Positions 34,772 to 44,172 of a stretch of 64,000 nucleotides of DNA are shown one piece after another. Made by a program: the position numbers and the translations under genes. How positions within the stretch are numbered: position 1 is the stretch's first letter; each line of letters opens with the position of its first letter. Origin of the DNA: JAPOUP01 sp965199865 (GTDB lineage: Bacteria > Pseudomonadota > Alphaproteobacteria > Rhodobacterales > Rhodobacteraceae); NCBI GenBank assembly GCA_965199865.1, contig CBDATU010000020.1, positions 186,001 through 250,000 on the forward strand. Direction: 5' to 3'. The notes under the pieces are model-generated. The model did no database searches, was not told where the DNA came from, and saw only the letters and a program-made list of their open reading frames with translations.

Positions 34772-36298
34772 GTGACCGACAGCGACCTATATGATGTTCT
34801 TATCCTGGGCTGCGGCCCGGTCGGTGCGACATTGGCAAACCTGCTAGGACAGGAGGGCCACCGAATCGCCGTTGCTGAAATTCATCCAGATGTTTTCGAC
34901 AAACCACGTGCGGTCAATCTGGATCAGGAAGCGCTGCGCCTGTTTCAGCGCATCGGTCTGGCGGAGCGGATCGCGGACGGGTGCAATCCGCATTCCGGCA
35001 CTGACTTTCTTGGAGCGGATGGTGAACTGATCAAGGCGATATATTCCCAGCCTCCGCCCTTTCCGCTCGGATGGCCGGCCAATCTGATGTTTGTTCAGCC
35101 AGAGGCGGAACGAAAGCTTCGGGACCGCGTCAATACGCTGGACAGCGTCGACATGTATCTGGAGCATACGGCAATCTCACTGGAGCATACCAAGGATGCG
35201 GTGGCCGTGACCTTCGACACGCCATCAGGGCCACAGGTATTGCGTGCGCACTATCTGGTGGGATGCGATGGCGCCAATAGTCCCACGCGAAAATGGATGG
35301 GAACGACGCAGACTGATCTGGGGTTTTCCGAGCATTGGGTGGTCGTTGACGCGTGGGTCATACGTGAAACACCGCTGCCATCACGAACCACGCAATACTG
35401 CTTCCCTGGTGCGCCGACATCATACGTGATGTGCTCCGGCAATCTGCGGCGTTGGGAGATGAAGATTCTGCCTGACGAAGACAGGGAGGATTACAAGGAT
35501 CTGGGCCGGATCAAGGCACGGCTGGCGCCATTTGTCGATGTTGACGCGCTGAAATTCTGGCGCTCCGCCGTCTATCACTTCCATGCGCGCGTGGCAGATG
35601 CCTGGCGCGACCGACGCGTTTTCCTCGCCGGTGATGCGGCGCATTCGATGCCCCCTTTTCTTGGGCAGGGATTGAATTCCGGCCTGCGAGATGCCGCCAA
35701 CCTTTTCTGGAAACTGTCATTCGTCCTGAAGGGCAAAGCCGACGGGACATTGCTGGACAGCTATCAGACGGAACGCCGACCACATATCCTTGCACTGACG
35801 GAGACCACCAGGGATTTGGGCGGAATCGTCAGTGAGACCGATTTTGCCAAGGCCAGAAAACGCGATGCCCGCCTGCGTGCCGAAATGGCGAAAGTTGGCC
35901 CGGTCACCGTCAGACAATCGCTGATACCACCTATCATCGACGGGTTCCTCGACGATTTAGGGGGCAGACTGGCTGGAACTCTTTCACCGCAGCCGCGCGT
36001 CGAGAAGGACGGCCAAACGTATCTGCTGGATGATCTGCTGTCCGGTTTTTCGATGATGCAACCTGGTGTTGGCGGGGATACGATCAGGGTTACGACAAAG
36101 GTGGAAACCACCAGACCTGCAGTTTTTGACTGCCAGGACATCAGTGGTCTGCTGACCCGATCCATGCAGGATCACGGTATTGGATCAATGATCATTCGCC
36201 CGGATGGCGTCATCTGGTCCGCAGCAGCCGATTGCGCCCAGGCTATCAGCAGGCTGCGGGCGGCAATGAAACACCCCGTTCTGGAGCAAAGCCCATGA
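34772..36298 (+). CDS. MhpA-like FAD-dependent aromatic hydroxylase
   Basis: A 508-residue group A flavoprotein monooxygenase, related to 3-(3-hydroxyphenyl)propionate hydroxylase, which adds one oxygen ortho to a phenolic OH using NAD(P)H. It has a GxGxxG loop (VLILGCGPVGATLANLLGQE), DG motif YLVGCDGANSPTRKWMG and GD motif 'RVFLAGDAAHSMPPFLGQGL' followed by NSGLRDAANLFWKLSFVLKG. A thioredoxin-like C-terminal part completes it. Translation starts at GTG, with GGGAGG 12-15 bases upstream. The stop overlaps the start of the next sulfatase by 4 bp (ATGA). Confidence 0.88.
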   Translation: MTDSDLYDVLILGCGPVGATLANLLGQEGHRIAVAEIHPDVFDKPRAVNLDQEALRLFQRIGLAERIADGCNPHSGTDFLGADGELIKAIYSQPPPFPLGWPANLMFVQPEAERKLRDRVNTLDSVDMYLEHTAISLEHTKDAVAVTFDTPSGPQVLRAHYLVGCDGANSPTRKWMGTTQTDLGFSEHWVVVDAWVIRETPLPSRTTQYCFPGAPTSYVMCSGNLRRWEMKILPDEDREDYKDLGRIKARLAPFVDVDALKFWRSAVYHFHARVADAWRDRRVFLAGDAAHSMPPFLGQGLNSGLRDAANLFWKLSFVLKGKADGTLLDSYQTERRPHILALTETTRDLGGIVSETDFAKARKRDARLRAEMAKVGPVTVRQSLIPPIIDGFLDDLGGRLAGTLSPQPRVEKDGQTYLLDDLLSGFSMMQPGVGGDTIRVTTKVETTRPAVFDCQDISGLLTRSMQDHGIGSMIIRPDGVIWSAAADCAQAISRLRAAMKHPVLEQSP

Positions 36299-37902
36299 AC
36301 ATTCTGTTTTTGATGGTGGATCAGCTTCGCTTTGATTATCTGGGCTGCACAGGGCATCCCACAATCAGGACACCGAATATCGATGCCCTGGCGGCGCGGG
36401 GCGTGCTGTTCAACAGGGCATATGTTCAGTCACCGCTCTGTGGCCCCAGCCGAATGAGCACCTATACCGGGCGTTACTGTCACAGCCATGGTGCCACATG
36501 GAACGGGACCCCACTGAGGGTGGGCGAAATGACAATGGGCGACCACCTACGGCATCTGGGGATGGATACGATCCTGTGTGGAAAGACACATGCCGCACCA
36601 GACAGGCGCGGTATGGAGCGGCTTGGAATTGATCCCAACAGCAGGATCGGCCGCAGGATCGTCGAATGCGGCTTTGACGTATGGGAACGTATGGATGGCG
36701 AATTCCCGGCCGGTCTACCCAACCTCAATAGCACCTATCAGGACTATCTGCGCGAAAGAGGGTATGACAGCGACAATCCCTGGCATGACTTTGCAAATTC
36801 CGGCGAGGACGACGACGGCAATATCCTGTCAGGCTGGCAATTGCAGAACTCCACCAGACCCGCGCGTATTGCCCGGGAAGACAGCGAAACGGCCTGGCTG
36901 ACAACGCGCGCAATGGACTTCCTCGATCAGGCCCGTGACACTTCATGGTGCCTGCATGTGAGTTATATCAAACCCCACTGGCCCTATGTGGCCCCCGCCC
37001 CCTATCATGACATGTACGGGCCTGAGGACATCCTGCCCGCAGTGCGATCAAACAGTGAATTGGCCGATCCGCATCCCCTGTTAGCCGCGTTTCAGGAAAA
37101 ACGGGTTGGGAAAGCGTTTTCCAGAGACGAGGTCCGAGAGGCCGTCATTCCGGCCTATATGGGTTTGATCACCGAGATTGACGATCAGGTCGGTCGTCTG
37201 ATGGCGCATCTGGATGATCTCGGCCTTCGCGACAGCACGTTGGTTGTCTTTACATCCGACCACGGGGACTATCTGGGAGACCACTGGCTGGGCGAGAAAG
37301 AACTGTTCCACGATGCTTCAGTCCGCGTTCCCCTGATCGTGGTTGATCCAGGCGGGGACGCGGATGAAACCCGCGGTACGGTCCGTAAAGCGCTGGTCGA
37401 AGCCATCGACCTACTGCCGACATTTGTGGACTACGGGGGCGGCGAACCCCGCTACGAGATCCTGGAAGGCCGGTCCTTGCGGCCCCTGGTTCTTGGGCGG
37501 ACCACCGCAGTAAGGGATTTCATTATCAGCGAGTACGACTATTGCTTCAAGGCCGCCCGACGCAGGCTCAACCAGCCCATCGGCGACTGTCGGCTTGCGA
37601 TGATCTTTGATGGCCGGTTCAAGCTCGTCCATCCCGAAGGCTTTCGCCAGTTGCTGTTCGATCTGCAGACGGACCCCCGCGAACTGAACGATTTGGGCGA
37701 CAGCGCCGATCACGCCGAAATCCGCGACCGAATGATGGCACAGCTGAATGCCTGGTTCAGAAAGCATCACAACAGAACCATGCACTCGGACGCCGAGGTC
37801 ATCGCCCGAGAGAACGGCGACCTGCGACGCGGCATATTCATCGGATTCTGGAATCAGGATGACATGGATGAGGCGTTGCGACTGGGGAAGACGGGCAATT
37901 GA
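36295..37902 (+). CDS. Sulfatase / phosphonate monoester hydrolase family protein
   Basis: A 535-residue alkaline-phosphatase-superfamily hydrolase. The opening NILFLMVDQLRFDYLGCTG carries metal ligands. The formylglycine motif is CGPSR (Cys49-Gly-Pro-Ser-Arg53) in 'SPLCGPSRMSTYTGRYCHSH', a context seen in phosphonate monoester hydrolases (PMH) and their arylsulfatase relatives. Further landmarks are SYIKPHWPYVAPAPYHDMYG and 'VVFTSDHGDYLGDHWLGEKE'. No signal peptide. Such enzymes are often promiscuous for sulfate, phosphate and phosphonate esters. It differs clearly from the sulfatase at 29982 (CMPNR), so the block encodes two distinct ester-cleaving enzymes. Confidence 0.87.
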   Translation: MNILFLMVDQLRFDYLGCTGHPTIRTPNIDALAARGVLFNRAYVQSPLCGPSRMSTYTGRYCHSHGATWNGTPLRVGEMTMGDHLRHLGMDTILCGKTHAAPDRRGMERLGIDPNSRIGRRIVECGFDVWERMDGEFPAGLPNLNSTYQDYLRERGYDSDNPWHDFANSGEDDDGNILSGWQLQNSTRPARIAREDSETAWLTTRAMDFLDQARDTSWCLHVSYIKPHWPYVAPAPYHDMYGPEDILPAVRSNSELADPHPLLAAFQEKRVGKAFSRDEVREAVIPAYMGLITEIDDQVGRLMAHLDDLGLRDSTLVVFTSDHGDYLGDHWLGEKELFHDASVRVPLIVVDPGGDADETRGTVRKALVEAIDLLPTFVDYGGGEPRYEILEGRSLRPLVLGRTTAVRDFIISEYDYCFKAARRRLNQPIGDCRLAMIFDGRFKLVHPEGFRQLLFDLQTDPRELNDLGDSADHAEIRDRMMAQLNAWFRKHHNRTMHSDAEVIARENGDLRRGIFIGFWNQDDMDEALRLGKTGN

Positions 37903-38130
37903 TGGCCGAGGGTTCACATAACCCAAGTGAATACATTTTACCGAGGAAGCGGGACAGAAACATCCGGTTTTGTGGTGAAATCGGGCATTCGATATGCCCG
38001 TTTGGAATGGGAGCGCACGCAAAAGGAATTAGACTGGTTTCCATGGAAACCGTAGTATTCGGACAATGGCCAATTGGTTCCGTTTCAAGGACGTCTCGTT
38101 AGGTCGATCGCATTCAGGGAGGTGCAGACA

Positions 38131-39162
38131 ATGAAATATTTTCGTTTAGCAAGCGTAGTTGCAGCCGTGATGGTCGCGCTCGCAACTATTGGTTCTCCAA
38201 CTTCAGCAAGTGCGCAGGACATTCTACGTTCCGACACGGATGCGCAGGGCGGGCCCGGTCACACACTGATCGTGGTGGCCAGCAAAATCTGGCGGCGCGA
38301 ACTCGGCGGGGTCTCTGTGCAGGTCAATGACAGCCAGACACTAACACGCTCAGCGCTGAAACTGGGCTCTGGCAAGCTTGAGGTAATGCCGCTTCCAACC
38401 ACAGTGGCTGGTTTCCTGCAAAAGGGCGAAAGGATGTACGCAAAAGACCTGAAGGAACAGGCGATTGAGGCATCCAGGAACATCGGCGGTATCATGGGTT
38501 GGCTAGCCGTGACGGTCCACCCGGTCGTGTGGGCGGATTCCGGAATCGAAGGGTGGCCGGACGTCAAGGGCAAGCGGATCTATCTGGGGCCACCGTCCGG
38601 TGGCGCTTCGGTCAATTCCACGAATTTGGTCCGTGCGCTCACAGGGTTCGAACCTGACGTGGATTACGAAGCGATCAAAATGCCCTGGGGATCAGGTCTG
38701 CAGGCAATGCTCGATGGAAAGATCGACGTTTACTTCCGGCCGTCCGGAATTGGCGCTGCGGCGATCGAACAGCTGGGTCAGAAAAAGCAGTTCCGCATTC
38801 TCGATGCGCGAACGGGCGATCCCGACGGGCTGGCGAAGTTCCTGAAGCCGCCGCACCGGTTCCAGATCGAAATTCCAGCAGGCACCTACACGTCACAGAT
38901 CGACAATGACAAACCGGTCATGTCAACTGGAGGTACCTTCAATCTGGCTGTCAGCGCAGAGCTATCCGATGATCTGGTCTATGGCATGACCAAAGCGATC
39001 TGGGAAAACCTCGAAGAAATGACGCAGACTGCGGTGACCCTGCGAAGCATTGATCCAGAGAATCCGTTTATTGGCGCGAACGTTCGTCTGCATCCTGGCG
39101 CCGCACGGTATTATCATGAGGCAGGAATTGAGATCCCCGAACACCTGATGCCCCTGCAATAG
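38131..39162 (+). CDS. TAXI-family TRAP transporter solute-binding protein
   Basis: A 343-residue periplasmic protein with a signal peptide (MKYFRLASVVAAVMVALATI ... ASAQ) and the TAXI/NMT1-like fold: 'GGPGHTLIVVASKIWRRELG', then VHPVVWADSGIEGWPDVKGK, GPPSGGASVNSTNLVRAL and a late 'VYGMTKAIWENLEEMTQTAV'. It feeds the fused TRAP membrane protein encoded next. ATG at 38131 follows AGGGAGGT. The 228 bp separating it from the sulfatase suggests an additional promoter, and a hairpin after its stop separates it from the permease. Confidence 0.88.
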   Translation: MKYFRLASVVAAVMVALATIGSPTSASAQDILRSDTDAQGGPGHTLIVVASKIWRRELGGVSVQVNDSQTLTRSALKLGSGKLEVMPLPTTVAGFLQKGERMYAKDLKEQAIEASRNIGGIMGWLAVTVHPVVWADSGIEGWPDVKGKRIYLGPPSGGASVNSTNLVRALTGFEPDVDYEAIKMPWGSGLQAMLDGKIDVYFRPSGIGAAAIEQLGQKKQFRILDARTGDPDGLAKFLKPPHRFQIEIPAGTYTSQIDNDKPVMSTGGTFNLAVSAELSDDLVYGMTKAIWENLEEMTQTAVTLRSIDPENPFIGANVRLHPGAARYYHEAGIEIPEHLMPLQ

Positions 39163-39187
39163 GCACCCTGCATCATCTTGATGGACG

Positions 39188-39209
39188 GCAGCCCCCATGT
39201 CGGGGCTGC
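39188..39209 (+). terminator. Hairpin between TAXI binding protein and TRAP permease
   Basis: Inverted repeat gcagcccc (39188-39195) and ggggctgc (39202-39209), with a 6-base loop and no long T-run. As with the ugpB hairpin it probably tunes expression so that binding protein exceeds permease. Confidence 0.6.
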
Positions 39210-39238
39210 GGTTCCCACGACGGCATGCTGGACTAGCG

Positions 39239-41185
39239 ATGACACGTGAAAAGGCTGATGTCTCGGTCTTAAGGACGCGGCTTGGTTGGATTGCGGGCCT
39301 TCTTGCGCTGGGCATCGCGTTGACAGGCATCGCCAATTCAGCGCCAAGTTTCTGGATCATCCCCAGCATCGGGCCTTTCAGGAGCGAATATATCCGCCCG
39401 CTAATCGTATTTCTGGCGGTTACCATCATCATCATCCGTTACCCCATCTCCGACGCGCTGAAGGTCCGGATTCCGACGCTGAGATCTGTGGTCTGGCTTG
39501 CGGATGTCGCGATTTTTGCCGCAGCCATCTGGGTCTTCTGGTCCTACCACACAGTCGCGCTGCAGCTGTTTGAAGGGCTCTTTCTTCTTGAGCCCATACA
39601 CCCGATCATCGCGCTCACCGGCTGTGCGGTCTTTCTGATCCTCTGCTGGAGGGTCTGGGGTGCGCCTCTGTCGATATGCGGCCTCATCGTCATCATATAT
39701 TTCTACACCGGCCAGCACTGGCCATGGATTTTGCGGACAGCGCCGCCCGAATTCATCGATTCCTCCGAGGACTTATGGTTCAACCTCAATGACGGGGTTC
39801 TCGGTAATCTGATGGGCATCCTGATCTTTACGGTGCTGCCTTTCGTCCTGCTCGGCGTGACGCTGCAGCAAACCGGCGGCGGCACATCGCTGATCAAGAT
39901 CGCTTTCCTTCTGACGCGGAACCTTCGCGGCGGCCCCGCTCACGCAGCGATTGCCGCTTCCGGGCTGTTCGGCACGGTCACCGGCGGATCGGTCACCAAC
40001 GTGGTCGCCACCGGCGTCATCACCATCCCGATCATCAAGAAGCGCGGATTCAGCCCCGCATTCGCCGGCGGGATCGAGGCAACGGCATCCAGCGCCGGTC
40101 AGATCATGCCCCCGATAATGGGCGCGGCCGCATTGGTGATGTCAGATCTTACCGGCATCTCATACCTTACCATCATCATCGCCGCGATCATCCCGGCGCT
40201 TGCCTATTATTCCAGCCTATTCGTTGCGGTCGTCTTTGAATCCCGCCGCCTGGGGATCGAGGCCGTACCTGACATGAGCCCCGAGATGGACGTGGGCGCT
40301 CAGGACTATCTGAATCTGGTCATGGTCTTTGTCCCGATCGCCGTTGTCGTGACCACCCTGGTTATGGGGTTTTCGGCGGCTGGCGCAGGGATGTTCGCCC
40401 TATTCACACTCATCCCGCTCAGTTTTCTCAATCCCGACATACGCCAACAGCCCTGGCTGATTCTCAAGGCACTCAGCCGTGGCGGAGAGACATTCAGCCA
40501 ACTGATGATGGCCATCGGAGTGGTCGGCATCATCGTCGCTGTTCTTGGGGCAACAGGACTACCCAACGACTTTGCCCAGGTCATCAACGATCTGGCGGGT
40601 GACAGATTGTTCGGCGTGCTTCTGATCGCGGCCATTGCATCGCTGATGCTGGCCATGGGCGTTCCCACAGTGCCGGCCTATCTCAGCATCATCCTCATCA
40701 TGGGTCCGTCCTTTCAGAATCTCGGCCTTACCACCCTGGTCGCACATCTCTTTGTACTCTACTACGGCGTCGCATCCTCAATCGTGCCGCCGGTCGCCGT
40801 TGCGGCCTATGCAGCGGCCACAATTGCGGAGGCACCACCCCTTAGGACCGCAATTTACGCTTTGCGCCTGGGAATGGTGAAGTTCCTCGTGCCCTTTGCC
40901 TTTGCCTACTACCCAGTGCTGCTAATCGTGGAGGAAAGCGGCGCAACCTTTGCCATGGGTGATTTCCTGTCGGCGCTGGTACGCCTGATCTTCGTCATCT
41001 ATCTTGTGTCAAGCGCCACTCTTGGGTTTGATCGACGCCATCTGCCCTGGTGGGAAATCGGGTTGCGACTAGTGGTTGCCGCGTGCCTTCTGCATATTTC
41101 GCCCGCATTGCACTGGGCTGCCTTTGCTGCGGGACTCCTGCTGGTTGTCTGGCACAACATTCAGTACAGGGAGGTCCGCACGTGA
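39239..41185 (+). CDS. TRAP transporter permease, fused DctQM-type (TAXI class)
   Basis: A 648-residue inner-membrane protein in which the small (4-helix) and large (about 12-helix) TRAP subunits are fused, as usual for TAXI systems. The first part has about four helices; the second holds the hallmark 'GPAHAAIAASGLFGTVTGGS' and VTNVVATGVITIPIIKKRGF, then IEATASSAGQIMPPIMGAAA, and 'MGVPTVPAYLSIILIMGPSF'. It couples Na+ gradients to uptake of the ligand of the TAXI protein. ATG at 39239 lies after the hairpin. The stop overlaps the GTG start of the monooxygenase gene (GTGA). Confidence 0.9.
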   Translation: MTREKADVSVLRTRLGWIAGLLALGIALTGIANSAPSFWIIPSIGPFRSEYIRPLIVFLAVTIIIIRYPISDALKVRIPTLRSVVWLADVAIFAAAIWVFWSYHTVALQLFEGLFLLEPIHPIIALTGCAVFLILCWRVWGAPLSICGLIVIIYFYTGQHWPWILRTAPPEFIDSSEDLWFNLNDGVLGNLMGILIFTVLPFVLLGVTLQQTGGGTSLIKIAFLLTRNLRGGPAHAAIAASGLFGTVTGGSVTNVVATGVITIPIIKKRGFSPAFAGGIEATASSAGQIMPPIMGAAALVMSDLTGISYLTIIIAAIIPALAYYSSLFVAVVFESRRLGIEAVPDMSPEMDVGAQDYLNLVMVFVPIAVVVTTLVMGFSAAGAGMFALFTLIPLSFLNPDIRQQPWLILKALSRGGETFSQLMMAIGVVGIIVAVLGATGLPNDFAQVINDLAGDRLFGVLLIAAIASLMLAMGVPTVPAYLSIILIMGPSFQNLGLTTLVAHLFVLYYGVASSIVPPVAVAAYAAATIAEAPPLRTAIYALRLGMVKFLVPFAFAYYPVLLIVEESGATFAMGDFLSALVRLIFVIYLVSSATLGFDRRHLPWWEIGLRLVVAACLLHISPALHWAAFAAGLLLVVWHNIQYREVRT

Positions 41186-42351
41186 ACGTTCAGACCGGCG
41201 CATCAATCGCGGTGCCGGACCATGCCGACCTTGTGGCAAAGGCCCGGGCGATGTATTCAGACCTGCGCGAACGCGCTGCACGCTGCGCTCAGGATCGCAG
41301 GGTGCCCGATGAAACCGTGGCCGAGATGGAAGCCGCGGGGTTTTTCAAGGTCACGCAGCCACGGAAATATGGCGGATATGAAATGCCGTACCACGTGTTC
41401 TGTGAACTTATCATGGAGATCGCCAAGGGCTGTCCTTCCAGCGGATGGGTCTATGCCGTGATCGGTGAGCACAACCAGACTGTAGGCGGCCATCATACGG
41501 CCGAAGCGATGGAGGATATCTGGGGCCGCGACCCGACCACGCGCATTGCCTCTGGAAACGCTCCTGATCTGGAGTTTGCCCGCATCGATGGTGGCTGGCG
41601 GGTCAACGGCCAGCTTAAATTCTCCAGCGCCTGCGATCATTGCACATGGCATCTGTCTGGAGGTATGATCGACGGAAAGCCGGTCAAGTTCGTCTTTCCG
41701 CGCAGCGACAATGAGATCATCGACACCTGGTATGTAATGGGGATGGAAGGAACCGGCAGCAAGGACATAAGGCTTCGGGATGCCTTCGTCGCCGATCATT
41801 GCCTGGTACCCGCCAGCCACCGCGGTGCAATGTTTCACGAAGCGCCGCTGTTCCGCCAGCCGCAATGGTCGACCAACCCCTACAGCCTTGCATCCGCCAT
41901 CGTCGGCGCGGCGCAGGGGGCGCTGGACATCTTCATTCGAAACATCCGCAAGCGCACTCCCCGGATGGGTGGTGGGTTCAGAATCAGGGAGTCACCGGGC
42001 ATTCAGTTGCGGGTTGCCGAATCCGCGGCTGAAATTGACGCCGCAAAGCGCATGATCATCAACAACTTACGTGAAACCCATGACATGCTGCTGGATGCAG
42101 AGCAGCTGCCGCAGGACGTCATGGCGCGCAACAGGCGTGACATGGCTTATGCCCCAATTCTGGCCAGGCGCGCCATTGACCGAATTTTCCATGCCGCCGG
42201 TGCCACAGCCATCTTCCTTGACCAGGACATTCAGCGTTATTTCCGGGATGTGAATGCGGGTGCCCAGCAGATCTTTCTGAATTGGGATGCGAATGCGACG
42301 ATTTTTGGCAAGATCGCGCTTGATGTCGACCCCGGAGCAGTCCGTTGGTAG
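41182..42351 (+). CDS. Acyl-CoA-dehydrogenase-fold flavin-dependent monooxygenase
   Basis: A 389-residue protein of the group D two-component monooxygenase family (HsaA / HpaH-C2 / DszC-like), which has the acyl-CoA dehydrogenase fold but uses reduced FMN/FAD supplied by a reductase. Landmarks are 'DETVAEMEAAGFFKVTQPRKYGGYE'-type N-domain sequence (AGFFKVTQPRKYGGYEMPY), AKGCPSSGWVYAVIGEHN, RIDGGWRVNGQLKFSSACDH, 'GMEGTGSKDIRLRDAFV' and the C-terminal IFHAAGATAIFLDQDIQRYF. Loss of the acyl-CoA dehydrogenase base is typical of the branch. No flavin reductase gene is adjacent. GTG at 41182 overlaps the permease stop. Confidence 0.85.
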   Translation: MNVQTGASIAVPDHADLVAKARAMYSDLRERAARCAQDRRVPDETVAEMEAAGFFKVTQPRKYGGYEMPYHVFCELIMEIAKGCPSSGWVYAVIGEHNQTVGGHHTAEAMEDIWGRDPTTRIASGNAPDLEFARIDGGWRVNGQLKFSSACDHCTWHLSGGMIDGKPVKFVFPRSDNEIIDTWYVMGMEGTGSKDIRLRDAFVADHCLVPASHRGAMFHEAPLFRQPQWSTNPYSLASAIVGAAQGALDIFIRNIRKRTPRMGGGFRIRESPGIQLRVAESAAEIDAAKRMIINNLRETHDMLLDAEQLPQDVMARNRRDMAYAPILARRAIDRIFHAAGATAIFLDQDIQRYFRDVNAGAQQIFLNWDANATIFGKIALDVDPGAVRW

Positions 42352-43031
42352 CCCCCAATCATCATCTGAAGCTTTACGTTTCGCCGGGCAGTTGCGCCCG
42401 CGTGCCAACCATTGCGCTTGAGGAAATCGGCATATCCTTCGAAACGGTGCTGCTTCGAATGAATGCGCGACAGCACAAGTCGCCGGAATTCCTTGCCATC
42501 AATCCCAAAGGCAAGGTGCCGACATTGGTGATCGACGGTGAGCCATTAACCGAAAACGTCGCGATACTGAGCTGGCTGCACCGAACACATCCAGACGCGG
42601 AACTGCTGCCACCGACCTCCAACGACCTGGAGATTGCGAGGCAAACTGCTGACCTGGCGTTTTTTTCTGGTACCATGCACCCCTTTGTCACGCGCTTCGC
42701 ACGACCAGGTAAATTCGTCACGGATGATCGGACCTCTGCGCAGGTTCGTGACGCCTCGCTCCTGGCGGCAAGGCCATTTTGGGCTATGATCAATGATCGC
42801 CTGGCGCATGCGTCCTGGTGGTACGGTGATTGCTGGTCAATTGTTGATGGTTATCTGTTCTGGGCGTGGTGGCGCGTCGGAGCGTCCGGTTTTCAGGGCG
42901 ATGCATTCCCGAACATCCAGGACCATGCGGCACGCATTCAGGACCGCCCGTCAGTAGCGCGAGCCATGCAGCGCGAGGCCATTCATATCGGTCAACTGAA
43001 GTCCGAAGGACTATACAAAGCGCCTGACTGA
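42345..43031 (+). CDS. Glutathione S-transferase family protein
   Basis: A 228-residue GST, with a thioredoxin-like N-domain LKLYVSPGSCARVPTIALEE (Cys in the beta-class position), cis-proline loop NPKGKVPTLVIDGEPLTENV and an all-helical C-domain with FVTRFARPGKF and WYGDCWSIVDGYLFWAWWRV. It starts at TTG within the last codons of the monooxygenase gene. Possible roles are glutathione-dependent isomerisation or ring opening of a reactive catabolic intermediate, or detoxification. The IS1380-family element follows 28 bp after the stop. Confidence 0.87.
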   Translation: MVAPNHHLKLYVSPGSCARVPTIALEEIGISFETVLLRMNARQHKSPEFLAINPKGKVPTLVIDGEPLTENVAILSWLHRTHPDAELLPPTSNDLEIARQTADLAFFSGTMHPFVTRFARPGKFVTDDRTSAQVRDASLLAARPFWAMINDRLAHASWWYGDCWSIVDGYLFWAWWRVGASGFQGDAFPNIQDHAARIQDRPSVARAMQREAIHIGQLKSEGLYKAPD

Positions 43032-44172
43032 TCACCGGTTCAAGGCTCGAAAGATTTAGCCCGGATATCTCACCAGATGATGTTGCATGGGGCCGGATTC
43101 CATGATATATGCGGGAGTCATCAAAACCTTGCATATGAGAGGAGACCGGACCCCATGCCGACACAGTGTAACAGCCCCGACATCAGGTTCAACCGGCACG
43201 GACGGCGGGATGTGACCGCCGCCTTCGACGGCGGGCGCATGTCCTCGGACGGCGGCGCCCTGCTCTTGCGGGAAGCCGACCGGGTGGCGGACGTCACCCG
43301 CCGGCTGGCGGAGTGCCTGACCGATTACCGGGACCAGGACCGTATCGAGCACGGGCTGCGGGAGCTCGTGGCGCAGCGCGTCATGGCGATCGCCCTCGGA
43401 TACGAGGACATCAACGACCACGACCGCCTGCGGGACGACAGCGTCCTGGCGCTGGCCGTCGGACGTGACGACATCACCGGCGCCGGCCGGAAGCGGGAGC
43501 GCGACCGGGGCCATCCCCTGGCCGGGTCCAGCACCCTCAACCGCCTTGAGCTGGGCACGCCGGAGGCGGCGGAAACGGACCGCTACAGACGGATCGTGGC
43601 CGACGGCACCGCGATCGAGCGGCTGATGGTGGACCTGTTCCTGGATGCCCACGAGGCCCCGCCCGGGGAGATCGTCCTCGACGTCGACGCTACCGACGAC
43701 CCGCTGCACGGCGGCCAGGAGGGACGCTTTTTCCACGGCTACTACGGCCACTACTGCTACCTCCCGCTGTATGTCACCTGCGGTGACCACATCCTCCTTG
43801 CGCGGCTGCGTCAGTCGAACGTCGACGCGTCGGAGGGATCGGTGGAAGCGCTGGCGGAGATCGTGGAGCGGATCCGCTCCCGCTGGCCGGAGACCGCCAT
43901 CATCGTGAGGGGCGATTCCGGCTTCTGCCGCGAGAGCCTGATGGCCTGGTGCGAGGCGAATGGCGTGGACTATGTGCTTGGCCTTGCGAGGAACCGCCGC
44001 ATGGAGGAGCGGATCGCCGGACCGCTGGAAAGGTCGCGGCGGCGCGCCATCGCCTCGGGAAAGCCGTCGCGGCGCTTCCGCGACTTTCGCTACCGGACCC
44101 GGTCCAGCTGGAGCCGGACCCGCCGCGTCGTGGGAAAGGCCGAGTGGCTGCCCGGCCCGGGCGGCGCCAATC

